A stretch of DNA of 64,000 bases from assembly GCF_025244665.1 (NCBI RefSeq), contig NZ_CP104205.1, forward strand, positions 2,663,001 to 2,727,000, in the 5' to 3' direction. Shown here one piece after another: positions 49,389-59,816 of this stretch. Within the stretch, counting starts at the first letter, position 1, and each line of letters starts with the position of its first letter. The notes under the pieces were generated by a model. That model worked only from the letters and a program-made list of their open reading frames with translations. It had not been told where the DNA came from and did no database searches. This DNA comes from Maribacter litopenaei. Its GTDB lineage: Bacteria; Bacteroidota; Bacteroidia; Flavobacteriales; Flavobacteriaceae. The position numbers and the translations under genes were made by a program.

Positions 49389-52084
49389 TTACTCTTCTAC
49401 AATATTAGGTGCCAACCATTTTGAAGCTTCCTGCATAGAAATACCCTTCCTGTTGGCAAAATCTGCCACCTAGTGCATCCTTAATTTTTCCAAGACCGAA
49501 ATATCGTGCTTCAGGATTAGCAAAATAATACCCTGAAACCGACGCCGCCGGCCACATGGCCAAACTGTCCGTTAATTTCACGCCTATAGTATTCTCAACA
49601 TTCAACAAATCCCAAATGGTAAGTTTTTCTAAATGATCCGGACAGGCCGGATATCCTGGTGCCGGGCGAATTCCTTTATACGATTCCTTGATCAATTCCT
49701 CGTTACTCAACTTTTCTCCTGTAGCATAACCCCAATAATTGGTGCGCACCGCCTTATGTAAATATTCGGCAAAAGCCTCTGCCAATCGATCGGCCAAGGC
49801 TTTGATCATGATCGAGCTATAATCGTCCAGGTTCTTCTCATACTCCGCAGCCAATTCAGCCGTTCCAAAACCTGCTGTAACACAAAAAGCTCCCATATAA
49901 TCCTGTACCCCTGAGTCCTTTGGTGCAATAAAATCGGCCAAAGCATAGTCTGCCACTCCTTCCCTACGTTGCAGCTGCTGTCTCAGTGTTCTAAAGTGGA
50001 AGATCTCTCCATCCCCAGATCGCTTCACTTCAATATCATCTGTATTGACAGTGTTTGCCGGAAACAAACCGAAGACCGCTTTTGCCGTCAAGAGTTTATT
50101 CTCCAAAATCTCCTGTAACATTTTTTGGGCATCCGTGAACAAATCCGTCGCTTCTTTACCAACAATGGCATCCGTTAAAATATCGGGATACTTGCCGTGC
50201 AGTTCCCAACTTCTAAAAAAGGGAGTCCAATCAATATAAGGCACTAAAGTATCCAATTCTTGATTTTCAATGACTTGGAAACCAAGAACATTCGGTTTTT
50301 TTATATTGGATCTTTCCCAATCGATTTTAAATCGATTTTCACGGGCCTCTTCAATGGTTTTATATTCCTTTTTTACCGAGCGCTTTAAAAATTTATCCCT
50401 GAAATCATCATAGTCTTCCTTAATTCTTTTTTTATAGGCTGCCGATGTTTCCTTCTGCAATAAATCACCTACCACCGTAACCGCCCTTGAAGCATCGTTT
50501 ACATGGACGACCGCCTCTTTGTATTGTGGATCTATTTTAACTGCTGTATGGGCCTTGCTTGTCGTTGCCCCTCCAATCAATAATGGGATATTAAAATTAT
50601 TGCGTTGCATTTCTTTGGCGGATGAACCATCTCATCCAAAGAAGGAGTAATCAATCCGCTTAAACCAATAATATCCACGTTATGTGCTATGGCTTCTTGA
50701 ATAATTTTCTCCGGAGGTACCATAACCCCCAAGTCGATAATCTCGTAGTTATTACACGCCAGTACCACACTAACGATATTTTTACCAATGTCGTGCACAT
50801 CTCCTTTTACGGTAGCCATAAGAATTTTTCCGGCACCTTCCGAACTTTCCAATTCGGATTGGATAGTTTTTCCTCCTCAATAAAAGGTAATAGATAGGCA
50901 ACAGCTTTTTTCATTACACGTGCCGACTTTACCACCTGTGGCAGGAACATTTTACCACTACCGAACAAATCCCCGACTACGTTCATTCCGGTCATCAAAT
51001 GCCCTTCAATTACTTCAATGGGACGATTCGATGCTTTTACGGCCTCCTCAACATCTTCTTCAATATATTGATCGATGCCCTTTACCAAAGCCCTGGTGAT
51101 CCGGTCTTGTAATGGTTCTTCTCGCCAAGAATTATCGACCTTACTTTCCTTTTCCTTCCCAACAAAGGATTCGGCGAATTCCAATAATCGCTCAGTGGCA
51201 TCGTCACGTCTATTCAACATAACGTCCTCTACATGCTCCAAAAGATCCTTTGGAATATCATCATAGACTTCTAACATGGTCGGGTTTACAATACCCATAT
51301 TCATGCCCGCTTTAATCGCATGATACAGGAAAACAGAATGCATGGCTTCCCTAACCGGATTATTCCCCCTAAAGGAAAAAGAGACATTACTGACCCCACC
51401 ACTAACACTACAATATGGCAAGTTTTCCCGTACCCATTTCGTAGCGTTAATGAAATCAAGTGCGTTTAATTTGTGTTCGTCCATTCCCGTGGCTACAGGA
51501 AATATATTCAGGTCAAAAATGATATCCTCCGGAGGAAAACCTACTTTGTTAACAAGGATATCGTAGGAACGTTTGGCAATTTCAATACGTCTTTCGTAAT
51601 TGTCCGCTTGCCCCACCTCATCAAAAGCCATCACGATAACAGCAGCGCCGTACCTTTTTATCAACTTGGCATGATGGATAAATTCCGTCTCTCCCTCTTT
51701 AAGACTGATGGAATTGACCACACATTTACCCTGAACCACTTGTAGACCAGCTTCTATAATCTCCCATTTGGAACTATCGATCATGATCGGTACCCTAGCA
51801 ATATCCGGCTCGGCTATAACTAGATTTAAAAATTTGACCATGGCGGTTTTACCATCGATCAAACCATCATCCATATTGATGTCAATAATCTGGGCACCTC
51901 CCTCTACTTGTTCCCTTGCAACGTCCAAGGCTTCCTCAAATTTTTCTTCCTTCACCAATCGTAAGAACTTCTTGGAACCTGCTACATTGGTACGCTCCCC
52001 TACATTTATAAAATTACTTTCAGGGGTTACTACTAGGGGCTCAAGACCACTTAAACGTAAGTATCTAGTTTGCTTTTTTTCCAT
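49389..52084 (-). CDS. metH: Cobalamin-dependent methionine synthase, folate/B12/activation part (three frameshifts)
   Basis: About 898 residues carrying the pterin-binding domain ([14 protein letters not shown]), the B12-binding domain ([16 protein letters not shown] with the lower-ligand His in DVHDIG) and the C-terminal activation domain ([13 protein letters not shown]). The homocysteine-binding domain is in the separate upstream gene. Lesions: an A-run deletion near 50868-50872, a CCAGA-type site at 50618-50622 (repair [15 protein letters not shown]) and an extra base near 49471. Corrected end is APNIVEE at 49389. Confidence 0.94.
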
Positions 52085-53088
52085 CTAGCTGTGCTCTACC
52101 ATTAACGGCCTGGGTGCATAATTTTTGGCCAAATCCGCAATTGCTTTTATATGTGCCGGGGTGGTTCCACAACATCCTCCAATAATGTTTACCAATCCTT
52201 TTTCCAAATACTCCTTTATCTGTGAAGCCATCTGCTCGGGATTTTGATCATACTCCCCAAATGCATTCGGTAAACCTGCATTTGGATGGGCCGAAATCCC
52301 GAATTCACTTTTTTGCGAAAGCACCTCTAAATGCGGTGTTAAATCCTTGGCCCCCAAAGCACAATTGAATCCTACCGTTAAGAGAGGAATATGGGATACG
52401 GAAATTAAAAATGCCTCGGCTGTTTGCCCGGTCAGCGTTCTACCCGATGCATCAGTAATGGTTCCGCTAACCATTATGGGAACGTCGATATTACGTTCTT
52501 CCTTTACTTCTTCTATTGCGAACAAGGCCGCTTTACAGTTCAATGTATCGGTAATCGTTTCTATCAACAAAACATCTACCCCTCCATCCAAAAGCGCCTC
52601 TACTTGTTGTTTATAAGCTACCCTTAATTCGTCAAAGGATATCGCCCTAAAACCTGAATCATTAACATCCGGTGACATGCTGGCTGTCTTGTTCGTAGAT
52701 CCCATACTACCAGCTACAAAACGTGGTTTTTCGGGTGTTTTCAACGTATATTCCTCGGCGACTTTTTTGGCTATTACTGCTGATTCATAATTAAAGTCAT
52801 AGACAAAATCCTCCATCTCGTAATCCCCCATAGCAATGGTAGTACTGGAAAAAGTATTGGTCTCAATAATATCCGCTCCAGCCTCCAGGTATTTACGGTG
52901 CACCTCTGCCGAGCCTCCGGCTGTGTAAGGGCCAACATGTCGTTGTTCCCCTTCACGTCAATATGCCAGTCCTTAAATCGTTCTCCCCTAAAATCCGCTT
53001 CCGTAAACTTGAATTGCTGAAGCATGATTCCCATGGCACCGTCCAGCACCAAAATCCGCTTTTGAAGCGCTTCTTTTATATTATCCAC
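52085..53088 (-). CDS. metH: Homocysteine S-methyltransferase domain protein, MetH N-terminal part (frameshifted)
   Basis: The first module of methionine synthase as its own gene, 334 residues. RILVLDGAMGIMLQQF starts it; the zinc site uses the Cys of VGFNCALGAKDL and the pair in NIIGGCCGTTPAHI. A deletion at 52909-52912 (CCGA for CCAGA) breaks it; repair gives TQPEALAEVHRKYLEAG. Its stop is directly followed by the ATG of the second metH gene. Known elsewhere in Bacteroidetes; the two chains must associate to form the enzyme. Confidence 0.93.
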
Positions 53089-53275
53089 ATGTTTTGTTTA
53101 AGGTTAACCAACTGATATTTATCTTTCCTATTGTTGCGGTAATTAAATTACCTATAATAAATTCCTCGATGAGGGCTCATTTCTTTGAATATCAAAATAG
53201 TCCTGTTACCTAAAAAAGGTAATTTAAAAACATAAAAATAAATCAAGTAAGGAATTTAGGGTATTGGCCTTTGGG

Positions 53276-53397
53276 GTTATCTTTCCCGATGGGTATCGAG
53301 ATAGAACGTAGCACCTTCTTAGCTCCTGATGAGCTCAGGGTAGACCAAGGGTTGCTAAGGCTTCAAAGGGTCTATTCCCTCCACCTTTCTTGATAAC
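53276..53397 (-). promoter_or_regulatory. SAM-I (S-box) riboswitch upstream of metH-metF
   Basis: On the minus strand the aptamer hallmarks follow in order: GTTATCAAGAAAGGTGGAGG, then GAAGCCTTAGCAACCC, a P3 hairpin, AAGGTGCTA, and a closing GATAAC that pairs with the first GTTATC as P1. It sits 188 bases before the metH start. SAM-I senses S-adenosylmethionine, the end product of this pathway. No strong terminator stem with a T run was seen between aptamer and gene, so the expression platform is unclear. The rest of the 53089-53540 gap holds only the terminator listed next. Confidence 0.93.
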
Positions 53398-53488
53398 TTT
53401 CAACGTTTAAAAGAACTGGGACAAAGTAACGGCTCTGCCCGCTCAAAACCAAATATTCCATTTCTTTTTTAAGAACTACATAAAACAA

Positions 53489-53520
53489 AAAACCCTTCAA
53501 ATATTTCTATTGAAGGGTTC
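53489..53520 (-). terminator. Terminator of the sulfate-assimilation operon
   Basis: AACCCTTCAA and TTGAAGGGTT form a 10-bp stem around ATATTTCTA-like loop sequence, followed on the minus strand by a T run. It stands about 20 bases after the ferredoxin-NADP reductase stop and separates the cys operon from the SAM-controlled met operon. Confidence 0.88.
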
Positions 53521-53540
53521 CCATTTATTATTGTAAGTAC

Positions 53541-54602
53541 CTAAGCAATACTTTGAACCACTTCTTTTTTGGCTTCTTTTTTCGAACCATCAAATCCTTC
53601 AACTCCCCCAACTGTTGTGTATTTCATCACATACCTTTTGCCTGGGTTGATGATTTGATAGGCATACTGACACATTACTGCGGCCTCATGAAAACCTGAC
53701 AATATCAATTTCAACTTACCCTCATAGGTATTGACATCACCAATGGCGAAAACCCCAGGTAAATTGGTTTGATAGTCCTTGGCATTGTTTACCTTGATGG
53801 CGTTCTTCTCTATCTCCAATCCCCAATTTCCGATAGGTCCCAATTTGGGGGATAAACCGAATAAAGGAATAAAGTTATCCACCTCCAAATAGGTTTCACC
53901 TTTATCTGCATCGTTATGTTTGATTACCACGGCTTCCAACTTTTCATCGCCATACAATTTCTTAACCTCAGCTTCGGTGAACAATTTAATTTTGCCGAGT
54001 TTGGCCAATTCCGAAGCCTTTTCAACAGAGTCCAGCGCCCCTCTAAATTCATTTCTACGATGTACTAAGGACACCTCAGCAGCCACGTCGGCCAAGAAAA
54101 TGGCCCAGTCCAATGCCGAGTCCCCTCCACCTGCAATGACCACTTTTTTACCACGATACACATCCGGGTCCTTTACCATAAACGCTACTCCCATATCCTC
54201 AAATTCCGCAATATTGGAAATAGGTGGTTTTCTTGGCTCAAAAGAGCCCAACCCACCAGCAATAACTACCACCGGAGCATGATGTTGGGTTCCTTTATTG
54301 GTAGTAACGATATAAGAACCATCTTCTTGCTTATCCAAGGTTTCGGCACGTTCGCCTAAAGTAAATCCAGCCTCAAACGGTTTTATCTGCTCCATGAGGT
54401 TATCCACCAACGTTCCCGCCAAAATCTCCGGAAAGGCCGGAATATCATAAATGGGTTTCTTTGGATAAATCTCCGAGCACTGTCCACCAGGCTGTGCCAA
54501 GGCATCGATAAGATGACATTTTAACTTTAGTAATCCCGCTTCGAATACGGTAAATAATCCTGTTGGTCCTGCACCAATGATTACAATATCTGTTTTTATC
54601 AT
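53541..54602 (-). CDS. Ferredoxin--NADP reductase, thioredoxin-reductase-like
   Basis: FAD/NADPH protein of 353 residues: IVIIGAGPTGLFTVFEAGL binds FAD, VVIAGGGDSALDWAIFLADVA binds NADPH, and the late FAIGDVNTYEGKLKLILSGFHE is the FAD-contact motif. No redox CxxC is present between the domains, so this is the YumC-type reductase rather than thioredoxin reductase. Its start overlaps cobA by 4 bases, which suggests that it supplies electrons, via ferredoxin, to the sulfite reductase of the operon. Confidence 0.9.
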   Translation of the reverse strand: MIKTDIVIIGAGPTGLFTVFEAGLLKLKCHLIDALAQPGGQCSEIYPKKPIYDIPAFPEILAGTLVDNLMEQIKPFEAGFTLGERAETLDKQEDGSYIVTTNKGTQHHAPVVVIAGGLGSFEPRKPPISNIAEFEDMGVAFMVKDPDVYRGKKVVIAGGGDSALDWAIFLADVAAEVSLVHRRNEFRGALDSVEKASELAKLGKIKLFTEAEVKKLYGDEKLEAVVIKHNDADKGETYLEVDNFIPLFGLSPKLGPIGNWGLEIEKNAIKVNNAKDYQTNLPGVFAIGDVNTYEGKLKLILSGFHEAAVMCQYAYQIINPGKRYVMKYTTVGGVEGFDGSKKEAKKEVVQSIA

Positions 54603-55417
54603 ACTTCCTGACTTAATTGCAATTGTTCTTCTACTATCTGATTCATTTTTGCCCTATGATGTACCACTTCACCAATAATGATGATGGCCGGGTTGGACAA
54701 CTTATTATTTTCTACTACTTCTTCAATGTTCGAAATGGTTCCAATACCTATTTTCTCATTGCTCCTAGTTCCATTTTGGATAATGGCAATGGCGGTTTCC
54801 CCTTTTCCTTCCTTTTTAAAAAGCGAAACAATTTCCGCCAATTTGGACATCCCCATTAGAATGACCACGGTGGCACTACTTTTGGCCGCCAAGGCTACAT
54901 CTTTGGATAGCTTGTGCTGTTTGGTAGTACCGGTGATTACCCAAAAACTTTCTGAAGCCCCTCGCTTAGTTACGGGAATATTTTGATAGGCCGGAACACT
55001 TAAACTCGATGAAATTCCAGGCACTACCTCTGTATCCAATCCAAATGCTACAGCATATTCCATTTCCTCCGCACCACGACCAAACACAAAAGGGTCACCA
55101 CCTTTTAGTCGCACCACATGCCCATGGGATTTAGCCCTGGAAACAATCAATTCGTTGATCTGATCTTGCTGATACGAATAGCAGCCCTTACGTTTGCCTA
55201 CAAAGATTTTCTCGGCCTTACTGGCATATGCCAATAATATATCATTTACCAATGCATCGTATAGAACGACATCGGCACTTTGTAACGCTTTGATAGCTTT
55301 CACAGTTATCAAGTCCGGGTCTCCAGGATCCGCACCAACCACAGTCAGCTTACCCTTGTACGTCAAAGGGTCTTTGAAGTTTAATATCTCTGATTGCTTA
55401 ATCGTATCCATTTTCAC
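54599..55417 (-). CDS. cobA: Uroporphyrinogen-III C-methyltransferase
   Basis: SUMT, 272 residues: makes precorrin-2, precursor of siroheme. LTVVGADPGDPDLITVKAIKAL is the first SAM motif; VVRLKGGDPFVFGRG and VTKRGASESFWVITG are diagnostic. Monofunctional; the dehydrogenase/ferrochelatase half (CysG N-terminus) is not here. Placed beside the siroheme-dependent sulfite reductase, it serves siroheme supply. Its start overlaps the sulfite reductase stop by one base. Confidence 0.94.
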   Translation of the reverse strand: MKMDTIKQSEILNFKDPLTYKGKLTVVGADPGDPDLITVKAIKALQSADVVLYDALVNDILLAYASKAEKIFVGKRKGCYSYQQDQINELIVSRAKSHGHVVRLKGGDPFVFGRGAEEMEYAVAFGLDTEVVPGISSSLSVPAYQNIPVTKRGASESFWVITGTTKQHKLSKDVALAAKSSATVVILMGMSKLAEIVSLFKKEGKGETAIAIIQNGTRSNEKIGIGTISNIEEVVENNKLSNPAIIIIGEVVHHRAKMNQIVEEQLQLSQEV

Positions 55418-57506
55418 TAAACTTCTGCCAATTCCTGTTTTCTAAATTCCTCGATGGATTCCAAGAAGATCTTTGCATTTTTTAGATAGGCTGCGGCAAA
55501 TTCCTTCGTCGGCTCATTCTTGTTTATTTGCAGCACCATATTTTCAAAACCGCCATCCACTTTAATCCTTCCATCAACCACAAATTTCTCGTCAAAGTCC
55601 TTTATAATACTGGCATGGGTATTTACCTTGGTGTTCTCGGCGGTTAATAAGGCTTTTGCAGAATTCACCATGGACGCATAGGCATGGTAAATACTAGCAG
55701 CCCATTTTTCCTCTTCAAACTTCTCTTGCGCATTTTGAATTTTCTCCTCACTTTCAAAAAGTAGCGTAGCGATCAAGTCGATAACAACCCCAGCACATTC
55801 GCCTACACCTATGGCCTTCTCGTATTTTTCAGTATTTCCCCAATCGATAAAATCATCAGCCGTGAGATCATCCACGCTAGATAAATGGGTGAGGAAATCA
55901 TAGAAATACATCTGACCCTTCTCGGCATAATAATTCGGAAAAGTCAATCCTTTACCATTGGCATCAAAATCATCCAAGATTAAACGTAAAGCTTCGGACC
56001 TCTTTTACTAGGGACTTTTACCACTTTGTCCGCAAAACGACCGTTCCCATTTCCATCATTGCCACCTCCCAATAGTACCTGCAGCGCAGGGGCCACTAGT
56101 TTATCCTTGGTTCGAACCGACATTCCTTGAAATCCAATATTGGCCATGTTATGCTGACCACAAGCGTTCATACATCCGCTAATTTTGATGACCACATCCG
56201 GGTTACTGATATATTGTGGATATTCTGTCTTTATGACACGTTCCAATTCTTCGGCAATTCCAGTACTACTGGCAATTCCTAAATTACAAGTATCCGTACC
56301 GGGACATGCCGTGATGTCCAATGCCTTATTATATCCTGCTTCAGCGAAGCCTAATTTTTTAAGTTCGGTATAAAAAAATGGTATAGCTTCCTCCTTTACA
56401 TAGGGAATCAAGATATTTTGACGAAGGGACAGACGGATTTCGCCAGCGGCATACTTTTGGACCAAGTCGGCCAATAATCGAGCCTTGTCCGTATAAAAAT
56501 CCCCTAGGAGAACCTTGATCCCTATAGCTACAAAGCCACCTTGTTTTTGTGGCACAAGGTTCGTTGATTTCCATTTGTCAAACGCCTCAGTATCTTCTAT
56601 TTCCACAGCTGGAGCTACTTCTTCGGACAAGGTTATTTTTGGATAGGCCAATGCATCGATTGGAAATGTTTTGAACGGAATCGCCTTGCATTCCTCATCA
56701 ATGAGTTTTCTAAAACCATCCAAGCCTACATCCTTCAACAAAAATTTCATTCCGGCCTTTGCCCTACTTTTTCGCTCCCCATATCGGTCAAACACACGAA
56801 CAACCACTTCCATTAATGGAATTATTTTGTCTGTGGGCAAAAACTCATATAATACATCGGCGTGTCTTGGCTGGGAACCTAGTCCTCCGCCCAACATTAC
56901 CTTGAATCCTTTCATTCCTTCCTTAACCTTGGCAATAAAACCAAGATCGTGCATATAGGAAAGTCCTGTATCCTCATCCGTAGCGGAAAAAGAAACCTTA
57001 AATTTTCTACCCATTTCTTGGCTTACAGGGTTTCTCAGGAAATATTGGAAAAGCGCATGGGCATAGGGAGAAACGTCAAAGGGCTCGTTAGGATCAATTC
57101 CGGCAGTTTCGCTAGCAGTTACATTCCTCACGGTATTTCCACAGGCTTCCCTCAATGTAATATCGTCCTTTTCCAGCTCTGCCCACAATTCCGGTGTCCT
57201 GTTTAGGTCCACGTAATGTATCTGTATATCCTGCCTTGTGGTGATATGAAGCCTGCCCCTGGAGTATTCATCCGATACATCACATATACGATGCAATTGT
57301 TTAGAAGTCACCTTTCCGTAGGGTAATTTTATCCGGATCATTTGCACCCCCTGTTGACGTTGCCCATAAACACCCCTAGCTAAACGTAGACTTCGGAATT
57401 TTTCCTCGTCCAACTTTCCACCGTGGAACTCATGGATTTTTCGCTCCAGTTCCAGGATGTCCTTTTCTACAATCGGATTTTCTATTTCTGTTCTAAAACT
57501 TTGCAT
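55417..57506 (-). CDS. Ferredoxin-type sulfite/nitrite reductase with C-terminal helical extension (frameshifted)
   Basis: Siroheme/[4Fe-4S] reductase. Residues 1-505 hold two ferredoxin-like and siroheme domains; the cluster ligands are CPGTDTC and SGCMNACGQH. One missing base at 55994-55997 (TCGG for TCTGG) makes the frame end after VPSKRGP; repair gives RGPEALRLILDDFDANGKG and runs on through a further 190-residue helical domain (GVGECAGVVIDLIATLLFES ... KWAASIYHAYASMVNSAKALL) reminiscent of HEPN-like bundles. Total 696 residues. In cys context, the substrate is sulfite. Confidence 0.9.
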
Positions 57507-57545
57507 GCTTCACTATTTTATATAAATGGTCATTTAAAAATATAA

Positions 57546-57565
57546 ACCCTATAGATTTTATATGA
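57546..57565. promoter_or_regulatory. Operator-like motif copy 3 (before sulfite reductase)
   Basis: ACCCTATAGATTTTATATGA, 40 bases ahead of the sulfite reductase ATG. Its first 13 bases ACCCTATAGATTT are identical to the copy at 60815-60834 upstream of the cys operon. Likely a binding site for the Rrf2-type regulator encoded at 60894-61326; role inferred. Confidence 0.5.
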
Positions 57566-57607
57566 TAAATGAAAATGCCCCAATTACTTTATATATTCCT
57601 TTATAAC

Positions 57608-58857
57608 CTAACTGATAAAACCAGCTCCTACCGTATTATTGGATTGCGTATCGATTAGAATAAAGGAACCGTTGGTCCTATGGTTTTTGAACTTGTCATA
57701 AAATATAGGCTTGTTCAATCGAAAGCTTACTTCCGCAATATCGTTCATCCCCAATGCTTGGGCGTCCACATCCACACCGGAATAATCCGGTGCAATTTTA
57801 TGATGTACCTGGTCTACTTTCGCCAGCACTTTATTCACCCCATGTTGCACCACATATTTGTTTCCAGCGGACAACGGTTTGGAATCCATCCAAGAAATGG
57901 TTGCGGTAAATTGCTTTTCTATGGTGGGTAAGTCATTGGCCTTGACCAACATGTCACCCCTACTTAAATTAATTTCATCCTCCAATGTAATGGTCACGGA
58001 AGACCTTCTTGATGCTGTCTCGGTATTTTTTATCGTAAAAATAGATTTCCTTGATTTTTGACCTTGTTTGTGAAGGAAGTGCAACTACTTCGTCGCCCAC
58101 ACTTAGTTCCCCTCCATAGACCTTACCTGCGAATCCTCTAAAATCGTGATGGTTTTCCGTTTTTGGGCGTATCACATATTGTACTGGAAAACGTGGGGTT
58201 CCTACATTGGAAACCGCTGCCAAATCCAGCCCCTCCAGGTGTTCCAATATGGTCTCACCATCGTACCAAGGCGTATTTTCGGATTTATGAACCACATTAT
58301 CACCCTTTAAGGCACTTATGGGAACAAAGGTGATTTTCTAATTCGCATAATCACGCTTCTCCATCAATTGTTCGAAATCAGCTTTGATCTCGTTATAGCG
58401 TTCTTCCGAAAATTCGACCAAATCCATCTTGTTAATGGCCACCACAACTTCTTTTATTCGCAATAGATTATTAATAAAAAAGTGTCTATTGGTCTGCTCT
58501 ATAACCCCTTTTCGCGCATCTATTAAAATAATGGCCGCTTGCGAGGTGGACGCACCAGTAACCATATTTCTTGTATATTCCACATGACCGGGAGTATCCG
58601 CTATGATATAACTTTTCTTTGCCGTTGAAAAATAGATATGGGCTACGTCTATTGTAATACCTTGTTCCCTTTCCGCTACCAAACCGTCCGTAGCCAAGGA
58701 GAAATCCGAGATAATCATAACCCTTTTGCTTACTGGTCTTTTCAATGGCCTCCAATTTATCGGTGGTCAAGGATTTGGTGTCGTAAAGTATTCTACCTAT
58801 CAAGGTACTTTTTCCATCGTCTACGCTACCTGCTGTTGCTATTTTAAGTACTTCCAT
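57608..58857 (-). CDS. cysN: Sulfate adenylyltransferase GTPase subunit CysN (two frameshifts, one in-frame stop)
   Basis: EF-Tu-like GTPase that drives APS formation by CysD. P loop [29 protein letters not shown] and NKMDLVEF are present, followed by two beta-barrel domains. No APS-kinase (CysC) fusion: 415 residues. Lesions: insertion at 58706-58711 (CCGAGA; repair [12 protein letters not shown]), TAG at 58338-58340 in [22 protein letters not shown] (Trp or Gln expected), and insertion at 58018-58023 (TCTCGG; repair [12 protein letters not shown]). Start follows cysD by 11 bases. Confidence 0.94.
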
Positions 58858-58868
58858 TTCTTTCTCTA

Positions 58869-59807
58869 TTAAAAGTATCCTTGTTGTTTTCTTTTTTCCA
58901 TCGCCGCTTCGGAACGCTTATCGTCGATACGGGCGCCACGTTCGGATATAGATGAATCCCTAATTTCTTCCACTACCTTTTCTATGGTGGTGGCATCGGA
59001 TAGTACCGCGGCGGTACAGGACATATCCCCTACCGTTCTAAAGCGTACCAAGCGCTCCTCCACAATTTCATCCTCATCCCTAAAAACGACCCCGTCCTCA
59101 GCGGATCAAATTAATCCGTCCCTAAGAAATGTTTGTCTTTTATGGGCAAAATAGATGGATGGTATTTCTATTCCTTCTTCCTTAATGTAGGATCAAACGT
59201 CCAATTCCGTCCAATTGGAAATTGGGAACACACGTACGTTCTGCCCTAATTCTATCTGACCGTTCAACATATCGAACAATTCAGGTCGCTGGTTTCTTTC
59301 GTCCCATTGCCCGAAATCATCACGAACCGAAAAAATTCGCTCCTTGGCCCTTGCCTTTTCTTCATCCCTCCTTGCACCTCCAATACACGCATCGAACTTG
59401 AATTCCTCAATGGCATCCAACAACGTAGTCGTCTGCAAACTATTCCGACTACTATATCTACCGGATTCCTCCTTTACCTTCCCTTGGTCAATGGAATCCT
59501 GCACATTTCTTACGATGAGTTCCAATCCCAATTCTTCGACCAAACGGTCCCTGAATTCTATGGTCTCCGGAAAATTATGTCCGGTATCTATATGCATCAA
59601 TGGAAACGGAATCTTGGCGGGCCAAAATGCCTTTTGCGCCAATCTCACCAAGGTTATGGAGTCCTTTCCTCCCGAGAATAACAGAACAGGCTTTTCAAAC
59701 TGTGCCGCTACCTCACGTATGATGTAAATCGCCTCGTTTTCCAAGGCGTTGATATGGGCAGTATTTTCTCCCAATGCTGTAGGTAATTCCAATTCTTTTA
59801 ACTCCAT
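58869..59807 (-). CDS. cysD: Sulfate adenylyltransferase small subunit CysD (two in-frame TGA)
   Basis: ATP sulfurylase catalytic subunit, forms [20 protein letters not shown] is the PP-loop; [16 protein letters not shown] and [14 protein letters not shown] follow; end [10 protein letters not shown]. Two in-frame TGA codons, at 59193-59195 (WTELDV-stop-SYIKEEG) and 59106-59108 (RDGLI-stop-SAEDG), both stand where Trp (TGG) is conserved and both read TGATCC for TGGTCC. The frame is otherwise continuous over 312 codons, the family length. Starts 9 bases behind cysH. Confidence 0.93.
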
Positions 59808-59816
59808 GCTTAATCT

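Noticed and set aside
53206..53222. Hairpin TTACC...GGTAA as the SAM riboswitch terminator
   Set aside because: Only 5-6 bp and no T run follows it on the minus strand.
55417..55977. Separate HEPN-like gene after the sulfite reductase
   Set aside because: It would need a TTG start; one missing base at a CCAGA site joins it in frame to the reductase, so it is treated as a C-terminal domain.
58869..59063. Independent small ORF upstream of cysN
   Set aside because: It is the C-terminal end of CysD, separated by in-frame TGA codons at Trp positions.
34963..59195. UGA reassigned to tryptophan
   Set aside because: Trp is normally TGG throughout, TGA ends other genes cleanly, and the same type of error also creates TAG and a Gly-to-Asp change.
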